Source of the DNA: an uncultured Lachnospiraceae bacterium | GTDB taxonomy: Bacteria; Bacillota; Clostridia; Lachnospirales; Lachnospiraceae | Direction: 5' to 3' | DNA length: 64,000 nucleotides | Assembly (NCBI GenBank): GCA_934364805.1 | Contig: CAKRMH010000013.1 | Span: forward strand, 1-64,000 | In this document: piece by piece, positions 62,762-64,000 of the stretch | Layout of the letters: each line of letters begins with the position of its first letter | Position numbering within the stretch: position 1 is the stretch's first letter | Program-made: the position numbers and the translations under genes | Notes under the pieces: model-generated | What the model was told of the DNA's origin: nothing | The model's input: the letters and a program-made list of their open reading frames with translations, nothing else | Databases searched by the model: none

Positions 62762-64000
62762 TTATTTTAATATACAGATCGATCTTGCCGGCATTTCCAA
62801 TGTACCGTCTTCCATTGTAATGACCGAGCCATCCACTGTCAGATATCCGCGGATCTGCATATCTTTTAATGCACTGTCGCCGATTGCAATGGAAGCCGCC
62901 TCGTCTGAGGTATTGTATACAATGCCAATCGTGCTGTCCTGATACGTCTTCGTGATTGCTGCCTGTGTATCTCCGCACAACTCATCAATTTTAGTGATCT
63001 GTCCACGTGCGATTTCCGGATTCTCATTGCGGATACGGATCGCACGCTTATAATAATTCAGAAGGGAAAGTGGATCTTTCTCCTGCTCATCTACTCCAGG
63101 GAATTCCGAAGTAATGTCTGGATCTGCATCCTCTGGTCCACTAGTCATACCAGTCTTATCTGTATCTGACCAGATCATTGGAAGCCTTTTATTCTCATCC
63201 TTTTGTCCTGAGCTTGCCATTCCGATCTCTTCTCCATAGTATACAAACGGGCTTCCACTCATTGTCATAAGAAGTCCCGCAGCAAACTTCATTTCATCCT
63301 CATCATCCTGCAGCACATTGGATACACGTGCCATATCATGGTTTGTAAGGAATGGTGCATCAATATAATCCGGATTTTCCGCTGAAAAATCAGTCTGGTA
63401 TTTAAGCATGCGGTTTACCAGTGTATCCGCCTTCATTCCACCCTGTGCGGTCTTGATCAGTGCACCATCTGTATTTCCTGCGTCAAAGTTAAACATACTT
63501 GGTGTTCCACTCTGATAGTAATCTGCAATCGTCATTTCATCTGCCCACACCTCAGATACCATGTAAAAATCAGGATCCAGCGACTTGCAGTACTCGTAAT
63601 ACCAGTTCATGATCTCCGTATTGAATGATGTTTTATTCTCCTCTAAATGCATGATCGCATCCAGGCGGAAGCCATCTACGCCTTTTCCAATCCAGAATGC
63701 TGCAATATCCTCAAATTCTTTTTTCACATTTTCATTGGCAAAATTCAGATCCGGCATTTCCGACCAAAAGCTTCCCTCATAATACCAATTTGTTCCTGTA
63801 ACCTGATAATAGCTGTTGTTCACCTTTTTATCTGAAAAATGATAATAATCCACATATGGACATTGTGCAGCATCCGGCTGCTGTCCGTCCGGAAGTGTCT
63901 TCAGATACTCACAGGCCTGTCTAAACCACTCATGCTGGGATGATGTATGATTCATTTCAAAATCCATCACCACACGGATCCCACGTTTATGGCATTCCTC
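62762..64000 (-). CDS. GH13 alpha-amylase family enzyme, 5' end beyond the window
   Basis: The C-terminal 412 residues of a minus-strand gene that continues past 64000. The conserved GH13 regions are present: I (VVMDFEMNH), II with the nucleophile Asp (GFRLDAIMH), III with the acid Glu (MVSEVWAD), and IV (FLTNHDMAR). The C-terminal beta domain follows (SIGIVYNTSDEAASIAIG). Region I is right at the window edge, so about the first 100-150 residues, including any lipoprotein signal, are missing. Acts on alpha-glucans such as starch or maltooligosaccharides. Oligo-1,6-glucosidase or neopullulanase activity is also possible. Confidence 0.93.
   Translation of the reverse strand, partial: EECHKRGIRVVMDFEMNHTSSQHEWFRQACEYLKTLPDGQQPDAAQCPYVDYYHFSDKKVNNSYYQVTGTNWYYEGSFWSEMPDLNFANENVKKEFEDIAAFWIGKGVDGFRLDAIMHLEENKTSFNTEIMNWYYEYCKSLDPDFYMVSEVWADEMTIADYYQSGTPSMFNFDAGNTDGALIKTAQGGMKADTLVNRMLKYQTDFSAENPDYIDAPFLTNHDMARVSNVLQDDEDEMKFAAGLLMTMSGSPFVYYGEEIGMASSGQKDENKRLPMIWSDTDKTGMTSGPEDADPDITSEFPGVDEQEKDPLSLLNYYKRAIRIRNENPEIARGQITKIDELCGDTQAAITKTYQDSTIGIVYNTSDEAASIAIGDSALKDMQIRGYLTVDGSVITMEDGTLEMPARSICILK

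Overview
The window looks like chromosomal DNA of a motile, spore-forming Clostridia species, most likely a Lachnospiraceae gut anaerobe. The evidence is a low-to-moderate GC content, strong GGAGG ribosome binding sites, sporulation genes (spoVT, a DUF3794/SPOCS-LysM gene), veg, four chemoreceptor genes (one with a YcgR/PilZ module), a FabT-FabK type II fatty acid operon, and a fused accD-accA. This placement is inferred from gene content only. No rRNA, tRNA, phage, transposase or CRISPR array was recognised.

Layout. 1-2.0 kb: N-terminus of an XRE regulator and gdhA. 2.0-10.0 kb: a nine-gene fatty acid operon on the minus strand (acpP-fabK-fabD-fabG-fabF-fabZ-accDA-fabH-fabT) with a clear promoter, a FabT box and a terminator; accB and accC are absent. 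10.1-16.7 kb: thiT, a ROK glucokinase, a coiled-coil protein, a class A PBP, spoVT and a GNAT acetyltransferase. 16.9-22.5 kb: a TetR-controlled cassette of ECF S and T components plus two ABC half-transporters, with no separate ECF ATPase. 22.5-28.3 kb: a chemoreceptor island with three MCPs and a MerR-like protein. 28.4-37.2 kb: asnB, then a shikimate/quinate-type cluster (chorismate mutase-shikimate kinase fusion, aroD, two aroE genes, a LysR regulator and an old-yellow-enzyme oxidoreductase). One palindrome, TGTTA-N6-TAACA, occurs three times in this cluster's intergenic regions. 37.3-46.6 kb: a DUF438/hemerythrin/PAS protein and a purine hydroxylase operon (aminotransferase, NCS2 permease, FAD, 2Fe-2S and Mo subunits, MocA-like transferase, a coiled-coil membrane protein). 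46.9-53.2 kb: a fourth MCP, a TetM/EF-G-like GTPase fused to a YacP/Rae1-like NYN nuclease domain, and DUF4317. 53.3-58.6 kb: a minus-strand run of NlpC/P60, YqeY, a SurA-like anchored protein, MetAP, an alpha/beta hydrolase, a CYTH protein and an HD hydrolase. 58.7-64 kb: SPOCS-LysM, veg, a PrcB-type lipoprotein, two inverted copies of a structured RNA matching the TwoAYGGAY motif, plsC, and a truncated GH13 amylase.

Signals beyond ordinary genes include the GTPase-Rae1 fusion, the triplicated LysR-type operator, the RNA pair with covarying hairpins, and the MCP-YcgR/PilZ fusion. There is also a small palindromic repeat family (15.2 kb and 46.6 kb), a 170-bp structured element bounded by 10-bp direct repeats (48.8 kb), four tandem 11-bp repeats (0.4 kb), and two hairpins placed directly over the ribosome binding sites of downstream genes.
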